From Bradyrhizobium cajani (lineage in GTDB: Bacteria; Pseudomonadota; Alphaproteobacteria; Rhizobiales; Xanthobacteraceae): DNA of 48,470 nt. The notes beneath the pieces are model-generated. The model saw only the letters and a program-made list of their open reading frames with translations. It did no database searches and was not told where the DNA came from. The position numbers and the translations under genes were made by a program. The stretch is from positions 1 through 48,470 of the forward strand of contig NZ_WQNE01000046.1 of assembly GCF_009759665.1 (NCBI RefSeq), given 5' to 3'. Below, piece by piece: positions 23,361 through 32,397 of the stretch. Position 1 is the stretch's first letter; each line of letters starts with the position of its first letter.

Positions 23361-24713
23361 TCAAAACGACGTCCCGGCCCGCCTCGGCTTTGCCTCTTCC
23401 AGCTCCGCCTCGCGCGGCACCGGTGAAATACGGAGCGCGGTGATGCGGTTGCGCTCGCGGCGCAGGACGCGGAAGCGGAAGCCGTGGAAGGTGAAACTCT
23501 GGCCGCGATCGGGGATCGAGCGCGCCTCGTGAATGACGAGGCCGGCAACCGTGGTTGCCTCTTCGTCAGGCAGATGCCAGTCCATGGCGCGGTTGAGATC
23601 GCGGATCGGCACCGAGCCGTCGACGACGACCGAGCCATCGGGCTGGGTGCGTACCCCCGCCACCACCACGTCATGCTCGTCGGAGATGTCGCCGACGATC
23701 TCCTCCAGGATGTCTTCCAGCGTCACGAGACCTTCAACTTCGCCGTACTCGTCGACGACGAGCGCGAAATGGGTCTTGCGCCGGCGGAACGCCTTGAGCT
23801 GCTGGGATATCGGCCGCATTTCCGGCACGAACCAGGGCGGCAGCATGATGCTGGCAACGTCGATGCGCGAGGTATCTCCCTCCGATGCGCGGATCGCCCG
23901 CAACAGATCCTTGGCGTGCAGAATGCCGATGATGTTCTCCGTCTTGTCGCGCCACAGCGGAATCCGTGTGTATTCGGTGGCCAGCACCTCCCGCACCAAT
24001 TCCTCCGGCGGCAGGTCGGCATTGATCATCACCATGGCGGTGCGGTGAACCATCACGTCGGACACGGTCAGGTCACCGAGGCGGAAGACGTTGTGAATGT
24101 ACTCGGCCTCGCCGCTCTCGATCTGGCCGTGGACGGCCGATTCCTCAACCAGACCCTCGATCTCGGAGTTCGTGAGGATCTCGTGCTGGGAAAATTCCTG
24201 GACCCCGATCAGGCGCAAGATCGCACTCGACGCGGTGTTGAGACACCAGCTCAGCGGATAGAAGACCAGGTAGGAGACGTGAAGCGGATATGCGATCCAT
24301 TGCGACACGGGCATCGGCTCCCGGATCGCAAACGTCTTCGGCACCTGCTCGCCGATAATGATGTGCAGCGAGGAAAACACGAGAAAGCCCGCCACGAACG
24401 AGGTGAAGTGCAGCGTGCCCTCGGACAATCCCAGCGGACGGAGAACCGGGCTCAGCAGCGCAGAGACGGTCGGCTCACCGATCCAGCCGAGGCCGAGGGA
24501 GGCCATGGTGATGCCGAGCTGGCAGCATGCGAGATAGGATTCGATGTTCCCCATCATCGTCTGCAGCAGGCGCGCACCGAAGCGATTCTGCTCGACCATC
24601 GCCTTGACCCGAAACCCCCGGCTCTTCACCAGGGCGAATTCGGCCGCCACGTAGAATGCGTTGGCGGCGAGCAGGAGGACCGCAAGCAGCAGATTGATCG
24701 AGATCGAACTCAT
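23361..24713 (-). CDS. CNNM/CorC-type membrane transporter (hemolysin-like)
   Basis: The 450-residue inner-membrane protein has an N-terminal DUF21/CNNM membrane domain (residues 1-190 with about four hydrophobic segments and the YLACCQLGITMASLGLGW block), two CBS modules at about 205-330 that bind adenine nucleotides, and a C-terminal CorC_HlyC domain at about 350-425. Relatives export magnesium or cobalt; the name hemolysin is historical. It lies 67 bases after aroB on the same strand and may be co-transcribed with aroK-aroB. ATG 24713 starts directly with the first hydrophobic segment. Confidence 0.92.
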   Translation of the reverse strand: MSSISINLLLAVLLLAANAFYVAAEFALVKSRGFRVKAMVEQNRFGARLLQTMMGNIESYLACCQLGITMASLGLGWIGEPTVSALLSPVLRPLGLSEGTLHFTSFVAGFLVFSSLHIIIGEQVPKTFAIREPMPVSQWIAYPLHVSYLVFYPLSWCLNTASSAILRLIGVQEFSQHEILTNSEIEGLVEESAVHGQIESGEAEYIHNVFRLGDLTVSDVMVHRTAMVMINADLPPEELVREVLATEYTRIPLWRDKTENIIGILHAKDLLRAIRASEGDTSRIDVASIMLPPWFVPEMRPISQQLKAFRRRKTHFALVVDEYGEVEGLVTLEDILEEIVGDISDEHDVVVAGVRTQPDGSVVVDGSVPIRDLNRAMDWHLPDEEATTVAGLVIHEARSIPDRGQSFTFHGFRFRVLRRERNRITALRISPVPREAELEEAKPRRAGTSF

Positions 24714-24780
24714 GTTTGCCTCGCGGCCGCCCCGGCATTCCGCGCCGTTTCGCGGGCGGCAGATCCAGACGAGCCCGCCA

Positions 24781-25923
24781 TCACTGCGACAATTTCGCCT
24801 TCAGGAAATCGCGCACCGGCGCCGGCTCGACATCCTTCGCGATCACGGCGCGGCCCACGGCCTCCAGCAGGATGAAGGTCAACTTGCCGCGCTTGACCTT
24901 CTTGTCCTGCGCCATCAGCGCCATCAGCGCGTCGGTGTCGGCAAGGCCCTCCTGCGCGAAGCCGGCGATGTCCTGCAAGCGCGTCGGCAGGCCGGCCTCG
25001 ATGAGGTGACGCTCGACGCGGGCGGCATCGGCCTCGCCGATCATACCCAGTTTCGCCGAGAACTGCGCCGCCAGCGTCATGCCGATCGCGACGCCCTCAC
25101 CATGGAAGAGACGGTCGGAGAAGCCGGTCGCCGCTTCCAGCGCGTGACCGAAGGTGTGACCGAGATTGAGCAGCGCACGCTCGCCGGTCTCGCGCTCGTC
25201 ACGCGAGACGACACCCGCCTTGGCGCGGCAGGAGGTCGCGATCGCATGCTCGCGCGCGGAGCCGCCCTTGAAGATATCGGCGTGGTTCGTCTCCAGCCAC
25301 GTGAAGAAAGCCTCGTCGCCGAGCACGCCGTATTTGGCGACCTCGGCATAACCGGCGCGGAACTGCCGCGGCGACAGCGTATCGAGCACGGCGGTGTCGG
25401 CGATGACCAGCACCGGCTGGTGGAAGGCGCCGAGCAGGTTCTTGCCCTGCGGCGAGTTGATGCCGGTCTTGCCGCCGACGGAGGAATCGACCTGCGCCAA
25501 CAGCGAGGTCGGCACCTGCACGAAATCGACGCCGCGACGCAGGATCGCCGCGGCAAAGCCGGCGAGATCGCCGACCACGCCGCCGCCGAGCGCGATGACG
25601 AGATCGTTGCGCTCGATCCTGGCGGCGATCAGGGCTTCGCTGACCTTCTCCAGGCCGGCATAGGTCTTGGAGATCTCGCCTTCCTCGACCACGATGCGCG
25701 AGGTCGGGATGCCCGCGGCCGCAAGCGAAGCCTCGGTGGGCTCGAGCCAATATTTCGCGACGGTACGGTCGGTCACGATGGCGGTGCGCACGCCGGGGCG
25801 CAAGGCGGCGACCCGCTCGCCGAGCGAGGCCAGCACGCCGCGGCCGATGACGATGTCATAGGCGCGATCACCGAGCGCGACGTCGACGTTGACAGGATCG
25901 GAATGTTTCAACGGCGCAGTCAT
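24781..25923 (-). CDS. aroB: 3-dehydroquinate synthase
   Basis: AroB converts DAHP to 3-dehydroquinate, step two of the shikimate pathway, using NAD and a divalent metal in the cytoplasm. The 380-residue product shows the NAD-binding GGGVVGDLAGFAA, the RVPTS-like FVQVPTSLLAQVDSSVGGKT, and metal-binding histidines in NLGHTFGHALE and FHGEGVAIG. ATG 25923 overlaps the aroK stop by four bases (ATGA), so the pair is translationally coupled. Confidence 0.97.
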   Translation of the reverse strand: MTAPLKHSDPVNVDVALGDRAYDIVIGRGVLASLGERVAALRPGVRTAIVTDRTVAKYWLEPTEASLAAAGIPTSRIVVEEGEISKTYAGLEKVSEALIAARIERNDLVIALGGGVVGDLAGFAAAILRRGVDFVQVPTSLLAQVDSSVGGKTGINSPQGKNLLGAFHQPVLVIADTAVLDTLSPRQFRAGYAEVAKYGVLGDEAFFTWLETNHADIFKGGSAREHAIATSCRAKAGVVSRDERETGERALLNLGHTFGHALEAATGFSDRLFHGEGVAIGMTLAAQFSAKLGMIGEADAARVERHLIEAGLPTRLQDIAGFAQEGLADTDALMALMAQDKKVKRGKLTFILLEAVGRAVIAKDVEPAPVRDFLKAKLSQ

Positions 25924-26543
25924 CGTGCGGCACTCGCGACATCGGAAGGTGGTTGGGATGCCTGTTCGCCGCAGAGATGGGTGCGCAGCGTCTCGATGCA
26001 CTCCTCGACGATCTTGTCGTGCGGCACGTCGCGCGAGGCGATGGTGAGGTCGGCATGGCTATAGACCGGCTCGCGCTCGGTGAGCAGGCGCGTTACGGTT
26101 CCCTCGGGATCGGCGGTCTGGAGCAGCGGGCGATCGGCGCGGCGGCGGACGCGGCGCATGATGACGTCGTGGTCCGCCTTGAGCCAGATCGAGACCGCCT
26201 TCGCCGCGATGCGCTTGCGCGTCTCCTCGCGCATGAAGGCGCCGCCGCCGGTCGCCAGCACGATCGGGCCGCCGTCGAGCAGACGCGCGATCACCCGGGC
26301 CTCGCCGTCGCGGAAATGCGGCTCGCCGTGACGCTCGAAGATTTCCGGTATGGTCATGCCGGCCGCCGCCTCGATCTCGGTGTCGGCATCGACGAAGGGC
26401 AGCTTGAGCCGGGCCGCCATGCGGCGGCCGATGGTGGATTTGCCCACCCCCATCATGCCGACGAGCACGATCGAGCGCGCCCCCAGAGCCGACAGGATGT
26501 CGGCCTCAGGGGAAGCTTGGATCGGCAACGCAGCGTCGGACAT
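25920..26543 (-). CDS. aroK: Shikimate kinase
   Basis: It phosphorylates shikimate to shikimate 3-phosphate with ATP. The 207-residue product has the P-loop GMMGVGKSTIG at residues 29-39, DADTEIE for shikimate/metal binding, and GEPHFRDGEARV followed by ATGGGAF, the standard motifs. About 20 extra N-terminal residues precede the fold, as in many rhizobia. It is the first gene of the aroK-aroB unit and diverges from the small membrane gene at 26707 across 163 bases. Confidence 0.97.
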   Translation of the reverse strand: MSDAALPIQASPEADILSALGARSIVLVGMMGVGKSTIGRRMAARLKLPFVDADTEIEAAAGMTIPEIFERHGEPHFRDGEARVIARLLDGGPIVLATGGGAFMREETRKRIAAKAVSIWLKADHDVIMRRVRRRADRPLLQTADPEGTVTRLLTEREPVYSHADLTIASRDVPHDKIVEECIETLRTHLCGEQASQPPSDVASAAR

Positions 26544-26706
26544 TTGGATCTTGCTCTGGATCTCGCTCGATCTGCCGCCAAAGGCGGCATGCTTTGGCCA
26601 CCTATACGACCCCGCAGGGGGCCTCGCCAGAGGACTCTTGCCACGAAACGGCGAACATGTTGGATGATTTCATTGGTTAATTTGCCATGCCCCGAGACCT
26701 TTCCCG

Positions 26707-26853
26707 ATGCCCAGCCTGTTCCGCTTCCTGACGGTCGTCGCCGTGATCGCCGGCATCGTCTATGGCGTGATCTTCGCGCTGGCGAACTTCGTCAGCCCCA
26801 AATCGCGGGAAATGACCGTGACGATCCCGCCTGACAAATTTCTCAAGAAATAG
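26707..26853 (+). CDS. 48-residue single-span membrane protein
   Basis: ATG 26707 opens a 48-codon frame ending TAG at 26851-26853. The product has one hydrophobic segment (about residues 6-29, LTVVAVIAGIVYGVIFALAN) followed by a basic/polar tail ending PPDKFLKK, predicting a single-span inner-membrane protein. It lies 17 bases before xerD, and the space includes gagctag-type bases that may serve xerD translation. The gene is small, easily missed and of unknown function. Confidence 0.72.
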   Translation: MPSLFRFLTVVAVIAGIVYGVIFALANFVSPKSREMTVTIPPDKFLKK

Positions 26854-26870
26854 GAGCTAGCGTACGGGGC

Positions 26871-27830
26871 ATGCGCGCAAAGCCCTCAGATGCCAAGCTC
26901 ACCGGCCTGTTCCTCGACATGCTCGCGGCGGAACAAGGCGCCGGCCCGAATACGCTGGATGCCTACCGCCGGGACCTCACCGATTTCTCGGATTTTCTGA
27001 CCCGCGCCGGGCATAGCTTTGCCGACGCCGACACCCAGACGCTGCGCGACTACCTCGCCGATCTCGACACGCGCGGCTTCAAATCCACCAGCGTCGCCCG
27101 CCGCCTGTCGGCGATGCGGCATCTCTACCGCTTTCTCCTCAACGAGCGCATCCGTGGCGATGATCCCGCCGCGATCCTGTCCGGCCCCAAGCGCGGCCGC
27201 GGCCTGCCAAAGGTGCTGTCGATCGCCGACGTCGACCGCATGCTCCGCCGCGCCAAGGAGCTGAGCGAGGCCGAGGAGGCTTCGCCAGCCAAGCGGCTGC
27301 GGAGCTTGCGGCTCTATTGCCTGCTCGAGGTGCTCTACGCCACGGGCCTGCGCGTCTCCGAGCTGGTGGCGCTGCCGCGCTCGGCGGCCAAGCGCGACGC
27401 ACGCATGATCGTGGTGCGCGGCAAGGGCAACAAGGAACGCCTGGTGCCGCTCAACGACGCCTCGCGGCAGGCGATGGCGGATTATCTTGCCGCGACGGAG
27501 GCCGCGAAGACGGAGAAGAAAAAGGACAGCCTCGCCGCCTCGAAATGGCTGTTCCCGTCGTTCGGCGAGAGCGGGCATCTGACGCGGCAGCATTTTGCCC
27601 GCGACCTCAAGGAGCTCGCGGTCGCCTCGGGGCTGCAGGCCCGCCTGGTTTCCCCGCACGTGCTGCGCCACGCCTTTGCCAGCCACCTTCTGCACAACGG
27701 CGCGGATTTGCGCATCGTGCAGACCCTGCTCGGCCACACCGACATCTCCACGACCCAGATCTACACCCATGTGGTCGAGGAGCGGCTGAAGAGCCTCGTG
27801 CGCGACCTGCACCCGCTGGCGGAGAAGTAG
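26871..27830 (+). CDS. xerD: Site-specific tyrosine recombinase XerD
   Basis: XerD, with XerC, resolves chromosome dimers at dif during division. The 319-residue product has the SAM-like N-terminal domain (residues 5-105) and a catalytic domain with all key residues: Arg161 (TGLRVSEL), His263 and Arg266 (HVLRHAF), His289 (LLGHTDI) and the nucleophile Tyr298 (QIYTHV). Length and motifs are those of housekeeping Xer proteins, and its aro-linked position is a chromosomal one, so I do not read it as an island integrase. Confidence 0.94.
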   Translation: MRAKPSDAKLTGLFLDMLAAEQGAGPNTLDAYRRDLTDFSDFLTRAGHSFADADTQTLRDYLADLDTRGFKSTSVARRLSAMRHLYRFLLNERIRGDDPAAILSGPKRGRGLPKVLSIADVDRMLRRAKELSEAEEASPAKRLRSLRLYCLLEVLYATGLRVSELVALPRSAAKRDARMIVVRGKGNKERLVPLNDASRQAMADYLAATEAAKTEKKKDSLAASKWLFPSFGESGHLTRQHFARDLKELAVASGLQARLVSPHVLRHAFASHLLHNGADLRIVQTLLGHTDISTTQIYTHVVEERLKSLVRDLHPLAEK

Positions 27831-27840
27831 GCCGTAAACG

Positions 27841-27926
27841 GTAGCCCGGATGGAGCGCAGCGAAATCCGGGACTGTCACCTCGCGGAAAGACCTTCCCGG
27901 ATTGCGCTTCGCTCCATCCGGGCTAC
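27841..27926 (+). repeat. Hairpin repeat (gtagcccggatggagcg...), copy 2
   Basis: An 86-base hairpin with arms gtagcccggatggagcg and cgcttcgctccatccgggctac, same family as 21843-21928 and 40989-41076. It begins ten bases after the xerD stop. Confidence 0.85.
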
Positions 27927-28104
27927 GGGCGCCCCCACGAAACCGCCTTGACTTCGGCCACATCTCCGCAGAAAGAGCCGTGGCCTCATGACTGATTTGG
28001 CCGGCGCCAGGAGCACACAGGCCAACTCATTGAAGAAGCTGAACTTCTTTACTCCGGTCTAAATCCGCTTCGCCGCCTCGCCCCGTCCTCCCTATATTGA
28101 GTTG

Positions 28105-29067
28105 ATGCAAGACCAGATGCGCAGCTATCTCGACTTCGAAAAGCCCGTCGCCGAGCTTGATTCCAAGGTCGACGAATTGCGCGCGCTGGCCGCCTCCGGC
28201 ACCGACATCACCGATGAGATCGGGCGGATCGAGGACAAGGCGGCACAGGCGCTGGCCGACCTCTATCTGAACCTGACGCCTTGGCAGAAGACGCTGGTCG
28301 CGCGGCATCCGCAGCGGCCGCATTTCAACGACTTCATCAAGGGCCTGATCACCGAATTCACCCCGCTCGCCGGCGACCGCAAGTTCGGCGAGGACGAGGC
28401 GCTGGTCGCCGGCTTCGGCCGCTTCCGCGGCGAGCCGATCTGCGTGATGGGCCAGGAGAAGGGCGATTCCACCGAGAGCCGCATCAAGCACAATTTCGGC
28501 ATGGCGCGGCCGGAGGGCTATCGCAAATGCGTGCGGCTGATGGAGATGGCCGAGCGGTTCGGCCTGCCGGTGCTGTCGCTCGCCGATTCCGCCGGCGCCT
28601 ATCCCGGCATCGGCGCCGAGGAGCGCGGCCAGGCCGAGGCGATCGCGCGCTCGACCGATGCCTGCCTGGCGCTGGGCGTGCCGAACGTCGCCATCATCAC
28701 CGGCGAGGGCATGTCGGGCGGCGCCATCGCCATCACCACGGCCAACAAGGTGATGATGCTGGAGCATGCGATCTACAGCGTGATCTCGCCGGAGGCGGCG
28801 TCCTCGATCCTCTGGCGCGACGGCACCAAGGCGCAGGAAGCCGCCAACAACATGAAGATCACCGCCCAGGACATGCTCCGCTTCGGGGTGATCGACAGCA
28901 TTTTGAAGGAGCCGGTCGGCGGCGCCCATCGCGACCCCGCCGCTATGATCGCCACCACGGGCGATGCCATCGCCAAGGCCTTTGACGAGCTCAGCGGCCT
29001 CGACGCCGACGCCATCCGCAAGCAGCGGCGGCAGAAATTCCTCGATATCGGCCGGAAACTGGGCTGA
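28105..29067 (+). CDS. accA: Acetyl-CoA carboxylase carboxyltransferase alpha subunit
   Basis: AccA with AccD transfers carboxyl from biotin to acetyl-CoA, the first committed step of fatty-acid synthesis. The 320-residue product starts MQDQMRSYLDFEKPVAELDS, the usual AccA beginning, and has the acyl-CoA-binding NFGMARPEGYRK and the oxyanion-hole glycines in TGEGMSGGAIAI. ATG 28105 is preferred over the TTG at 28102. It is probably monocistronic. It matches the usual family length. Confidence 0.97.
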   Translation: MQDQMRSYLDFEKPVAELDSKVDELRALAASGTDITDEIGRIEDKAAQALADLYLNLTPWQKTLVARHPQRPHFNDFIKGLITEFTPLAGDRKFGEDEALVAGFGRFRGEPICVMGQEKGDSTESRIKHNFGMARPEGYRKCVRLMEMAERFGLPVLSLADSAGAYPGIGAEERGQAEAIARSTDACLALGVPNVAIITGEGMSGGAIAITTANKVMMLEHAIYSVISPEAASSILWRDGTKAQEAANNMKITAQDMLRFGVIDSILKEPVGGAHRDPAAMIATTGDAIAKAFDELSGLDADAIRKQRRQKFLDIGRKLG

Positions 29068-29476
29068 TTCGGGCGCGTTTGGGCCCCACCCCGCCGTCGT
29101 CCTGGCGAAAGCCAGGACGACACTGAATTTGACGCCAGGCCAAACCGCGCCGGACCACCCCGGTAACCCGGCGTTAACCCTTTTTTTGCCCAAATCAGCG
29201 ATCTCTGTTCCAATCGGGCCGAAAGGCCCAAGTTACGTCCCAAGTCGCGTCCATTCAGTCTTCGTTGACCATGCCACTGGGCCAACGGGCTCGTGATCCC
29301 CGCTCGGGTTGCGACCACATGACCCAGAGGTTAGAATTTTAATCAATGGCTTCAGGGCATAAGCGCTGGAGCGTGGTCTGAAAAAAGCCCGTCACGACGG
29401 GTCCGGTTCTCCGGCCAGGCCATGCTCCAAAAGATTGGGGTTCGCGCCGCTTGCCCGGCTCGGTGTGGGGTCGATC
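29068..29476. other. Intergenic region after accA, with hairpin
   Basis: About 400 bases. A perfect 11-base stem with GAAA loop lies at 29096-29121 (gtcgtcctggc/gccaggacgac), without a T-tract; it may be a processing or repeat element. A second small stem gggcc-gaaa-ggccc lies near 29216-29230. I see no gene; the promoter of the transpeptidase gene should lie in the right half. Confidence 0.6.
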
Positions 29477-31069
29477 TTGATTTCTCGTTCGCTTGCTCGC
29501 GCGTTTTTGGCTTCGGTCGCGCTTGCCGCCAGTCTTGTGCTGGCCGGCTGCGACACCGACCAGGTCTCGCTCGCGACCAACGCCAAGGCCAACCAGCCGG
29601 TGCCGCCAAAGCTGCTCGCCGCGATGGTCGAGAAGGACATGGATCTGCAATCGCCGATCCTGGTCCGCCTGTTCAAGCAGGAGGCCGAGCTCGAGGTCTG
29701 GAAGCAGACCCGCAACGGCCAGTTCGCGCTGCTCAAGACCTATCCGATCTGCCGCTGGTCGGGCGATCTCGGCCCCAAGGTGCGTGAGGGCGACCGCCAG
29801 GCGCCGGAAGGATTCTACTCGATCAACCCGGGCCAGATGAATCCGCAGTCGGCCTATTATCTGTCGTTCAACACGGGTTATCCGAACGCGTTCGATAAGG
29901 CGCTCGGCCGCACCGGCTCGCAGCTGATGGTGCATGGCGACTGTTCGTCGCGCGGCTGCTACGCCATGACGGACGAGCAGATCGCGGAGATCTATTCGCT
30001 CGGCCGCGAGTCCTTCTTCGGCGGCCAGAAGGCGTTCCAGCTCCAGGCCTATCCGTTCAAGATGACGCCGGTGAACATGGCCAAGCACCGGAACAATCCG
30101 AACATGGCGTTCTGGAAGATGATCAAGGAAGGCTACGATCATTTCGAGGTGACGCGGCAGGAGCCGAAGGTCGATTTCTGCGAGAAGAAATACGTGTTCG
30201 ACGCGGCGAAGCCGGCGGACGCCAAGCGCGATCCGGTGTTCGACGCCTCGGCAAAATGTCCGGCCTATGTGATCCCCGAGGACATCGCCAGCGCTGTGCG
30301 CGAGAAGCAGGCCAAGGACGAGACGGAATACGCTAAGCTCGTCGCCAAGGGCACGCCGGTGGCGCGCATGAACACCGGCATCGACGGCGGCATGAACAAG
30401 GTGTTCGCCGCGAAGATTCCGGAAGGCTCGACCGGCCTGTCGGAAGGCGCCGAAGGCACCACGCTGCAGATGCTGGCGATGGCGAAGGCGCCCGGCACCA
30501 TTCCCGGCCACGTCAATCCGCCGAAACCGAATCTCGATGCGGCCGCGACCGCGCCGCGGGAAGAGCCGGTCACAGCCGTCAGCGCGCCCGCGACCAGCAC
30601 CCGCGTCGCCGCCGCTGCACCGGCCGAGAAATCCCAAGAGAAATCGCAAGACAAATCGCAAGGCGGAGGCTTCTTCTCGAACCTCGGCCGCAAGATGGGC
30701 TTCGGCACCGCCGACACCACGGCGACCACGCCGCCGCCACAAGCCACCGCGTCCGCAGCTCCGGCCCAGACCTCCACGACGCCGCCCACGGCAGCATCGC
30801 GGCTCAAGGCCGCAGTGACCCGCTTCGTGCCCGGCCATGACAAGCCCAAAGATACCGTGAAGGATGCAGCGAAGGACGCGCCGAAGCCGGCTGCGGTTGC
30901 CGCCAAGCCCGCCGAGCCGGCGAAGCCGGCCGAAACCAAGGTCGCCGCAACGCGCCCGGCGCTGAAGCCGTCGGGGAGCGATGGTGCCGGTGACAGCGGG
31001 CAGATGGCTGGCGCCGCGCCGGTGGTGTCGTCGAATTCATTCGACAGCCGGTTTGGGGCGGTGAAGTAA
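29477..31069 (+). CDS. YafK-type L,D-transpeptidase lipoprotein with long Pro/Ala/Lys tail
   Basis: L,D-transpeptidases cross-link peptidoglycan or attach proteins to it. The YkuD-type catalytic motif HGDCSSRGCYAM has His153 and the nucleophile Cys161, in the YafK/ErfK-like arrangement. The N-terminus is a lipoprotein signal (SLVLAGC, Cys25), placing the enzyme in the periplasm attached to a membrane. After about residue 330 the protein is low complexity: Ala, Pro, Lys and Thr-rich with EKSQEKSQDKSQ. This tail of about 200 residues has no catalytic role and could span or bind the wall. The start is uncertain: TTG 29477 has GGGG upstream, while GTG 29465 and TTG 29435 are in frame. Confidence 0.88.
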   Translation: MISRSLARAFLASVALAASLVLAGCDTDQVSLATNAKANQPVPPKLLAAMVEKDMDLQSPILVRLFKQEAELEVWKQTRNGQFALLKTYPICRWSGDLGPKVREGDRQAPEGFYSINPGQMNPQSAYYLSFNTGYPNAFDKALGRTGSQLMVHGDCSSRGCYAMTDEQIAEIYSLGRESFFGGQKAFQLQAYPFKMTPVNMAKHRNNPNMAFWKMIKEGYDHFEVTRQEPKVDFCEKKYVFDAAKPADAKRDPVFDASAKCPAYVIPEDIASAVREKQAKDETEYAKLVAKGTPVARMNTGIDGGMNKVFAAKIPEGSTGLSEGAEGTTLQMLAMAKAPGTIPGHVNPPKPNLDAAATAPREEPVTAVSAPATSTRVAAAAPAEKSQEKSQDKSQGGGFFSNLGRKMGFGTADTTATTPPPQATASAAPAQTSTTPPTAASRLKAAVTRFVPGHDKPKDTVKDAAKDAPKPAAVAAKPAEPAKPAETKVAATRPALKPSGSDGAGDSGQMAGAAPVVSSNSFDSRFGAVK

Positions 31070-31169
31070 AGCGATTTAGTCGCTCTCGAACTTTCACTCC
31101 TTATGGCATTGCGCACCGAGATTGCGCCCAGTGGCCTCCCTGATACTCTCTGGGTCCGAGGGGCGAGAC

Positions 31170-32018
31170 TTGGATCGGGAGAATACTGAAGGGATTGCTG
31201 GAACACCCTGGACGGAGAGTGAACTCTCCGCCGTGGTCGACAGCTATTTTCGGATGCTAACTTCAGAGAGAGCGGGCGTCGCCTACAGCAAGGCGCAGAG
31301 CCGGCGCCAGCTTATGAAAATCGTCCGTCGGTCCGAAGGCTCAATCGAACGCAAGCTTCAAAACATCTCCGCCGTTCTCGATATGCTCGGGACACAGTGG
31401 ATCAACGGCTACAAACCGTTGGCGCATTATCAAGATGCGTTGGTGGCTGCAGTTGAGCGCAACGTTCGAGGTACGCCGGATTTTCTTTACCCCGCAAGCA
31501 CGGACACTCAACCGCTGGCGCTCAACGACGATGCCGTTTTCGTTGTTCCGCCGTCTGTCGCGGACTTCGACAAGACACTGACGCCCGCCGTCCGGCGATT
31601 AGTCGGGAAGTTCGACCCTGCCGAGCGCGATGCGAGAAATCGCGAGTTGGGGAAAGCCGGAGAGAAATTCGTTGTGGAGTTCGAGCGCGACCGTTTGCGG
31701 CGTGCTGGGCGCGAAGATCTTGCTGATGGCGTTCGCTGGATTTCCGATCTCGACGGGGATGGCTACGGTTACGACGTCCGATCTTTCGAGCCTGATGGCC
31801 AAGAGCGGCTGTTGGAGATCAAGACGACCTGCGGACACGAACGCACAGCGTTCTGGCTCACGAGAAGGGAGGTTGAAGTCGCTGCAGAGAAAAGTGATCG
31901 ATATCGAATTCGACGTGTATTTCACTTTCGTAACCGCGCGCAAATGTTCGAGATCGCTCCACCGCTTGAAAATGCACTCTTCATGACGCCGACCACGTAT
32001 TCTGCCGAACCAAGATAG
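31170..32018 (+). CDS. DUF3883 nuclease-like protein with restriction-type N-terminal head
   Basis: The C-terminal domain is DUF3883, with a PD-(D/E)XK-like core: Asp202 in YGYDVRS, then Glu216-x-Lys218 in LLEIKTTC, followed by TAFWLTRREVE. The N-terminal part (residues about 11-90: TPWTESELSAVVDSYFRML, YSKAQ, NISAVLDMLG, GYKPL) resembles the DNA-binding head attached to McrA/HNH-type and other modification-dependent restriction enzymes. So it could cut modified or foreign DNA, but no activity is shown. No methylase or helicase is adjacent. I use TTG 31170 with GAGGGG upstream; TTG 31122 and GTG 31131 are alternatives. GC is lower than neighbours (35 of 60 at 31321-31380), suggesting acquisition. 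Confidence 0.78.
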   Translation: MDRENTEGIAGTPWTESELSAVVDSYFRMLTSERAGVAYSKAQSRRQLMKIVRRSEGSIERKLQNISAVLDMLGTQWINGYKPLAHYQDALVAAVERNVRGTPDFLYPASTDTQPLALNDDAVFVVPPSVADFDKTLTPAVRRLVGKFDPAERDARNRELGKAGEKFVVEFERDRLRRAGREDLADGVRWISDLDGDGYGYDVRSFEPDGQERLLEIKTTCGHERTAFWLTRREVEVAAEKSDRYRIRRVFHFRNRAQMFEIAPPLENALFMTPTTYSAEPR

Positions 32019-32128
32019 CGCCAGGCTCCAATTCTTAGGCGCTTAGCGCAGATAGTGGTTAGTATCGAGGCGTCCAGCACGGTCGAAACGGGCCTTGAGG
32101 CCCCCTTGCATCATGGAATATCCGCTCT

Positions 32129-32155
32129 ATGATATACATCAACTTTGTATATCAT
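32129..32155 (+). promoter_or_regulatory. Perfect inverted repeat in the vapBC promoter
   Basis: The 9-base arms atgatatac (32129-32137) and gtatatcat (32147-32155) are exact inverse copies separated by nine bases, 11 bases before the antitoxin start. This is the usual layout of an operator bound by the antitoxin or the complex for autoregulation. Confidence 0.8.
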
Positions 32156-32166
32156 GGAGCAGGCCG

Positions 32167-32397
32167 ATGCTGGTCTCCAAATGGGGCAACAGCCTCGCGG
32201 TTCGCTTACCCAAGGCACTCGTCGAAGCCTTGAACCTGTCGCCCGGGGACGAGCTTAACGTAGTGGAAGCCTCGAAAGGTCAGCTCGCAGTGGAGAAGGT
32301 CGACAGGCAAGCGGAATTTCTCAAGCAGGTGGAGCAATTCCGATTCCCCCTGCCCGAAGGTTACAAATTCAACCGCGATGAAGCGAACGAGCGGTGA
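32167..32397 (+). CDS. vapB: AbrB-family antitoxin (VapB-like)
   Basis: The 76-residue product has the swapped-hairpin AbrB/SpoVT DNA-binding domain (KWGNSLAVRLPKALVEAL, then LSPGDELNVVE) at residues 5-50 and a short C-terminal tail that would wrap the toxin. It neutralises the PIN toxin encoded next and represses the operon, most likely through the inverted repeat at 32129-32155. ATG 32167 follows GGAG; its stop overlaps the toxin GTG by four bases. Confidence 0.9.
   Translation: MLVSKWGNSLAVRLPKALVEALNLSPGDELNVVEASKGQLAVEKVDRQAEFLKQVEQFRFPLPEGYKFNRDEANER

Noticed and set aside
26871..27830. xerD as an integrase of a genomic island
   Set aside because: Length, motifs and position beside aro genes fit housekeeping XerD, and no att-like direct repeats or tRNA gene flank it.
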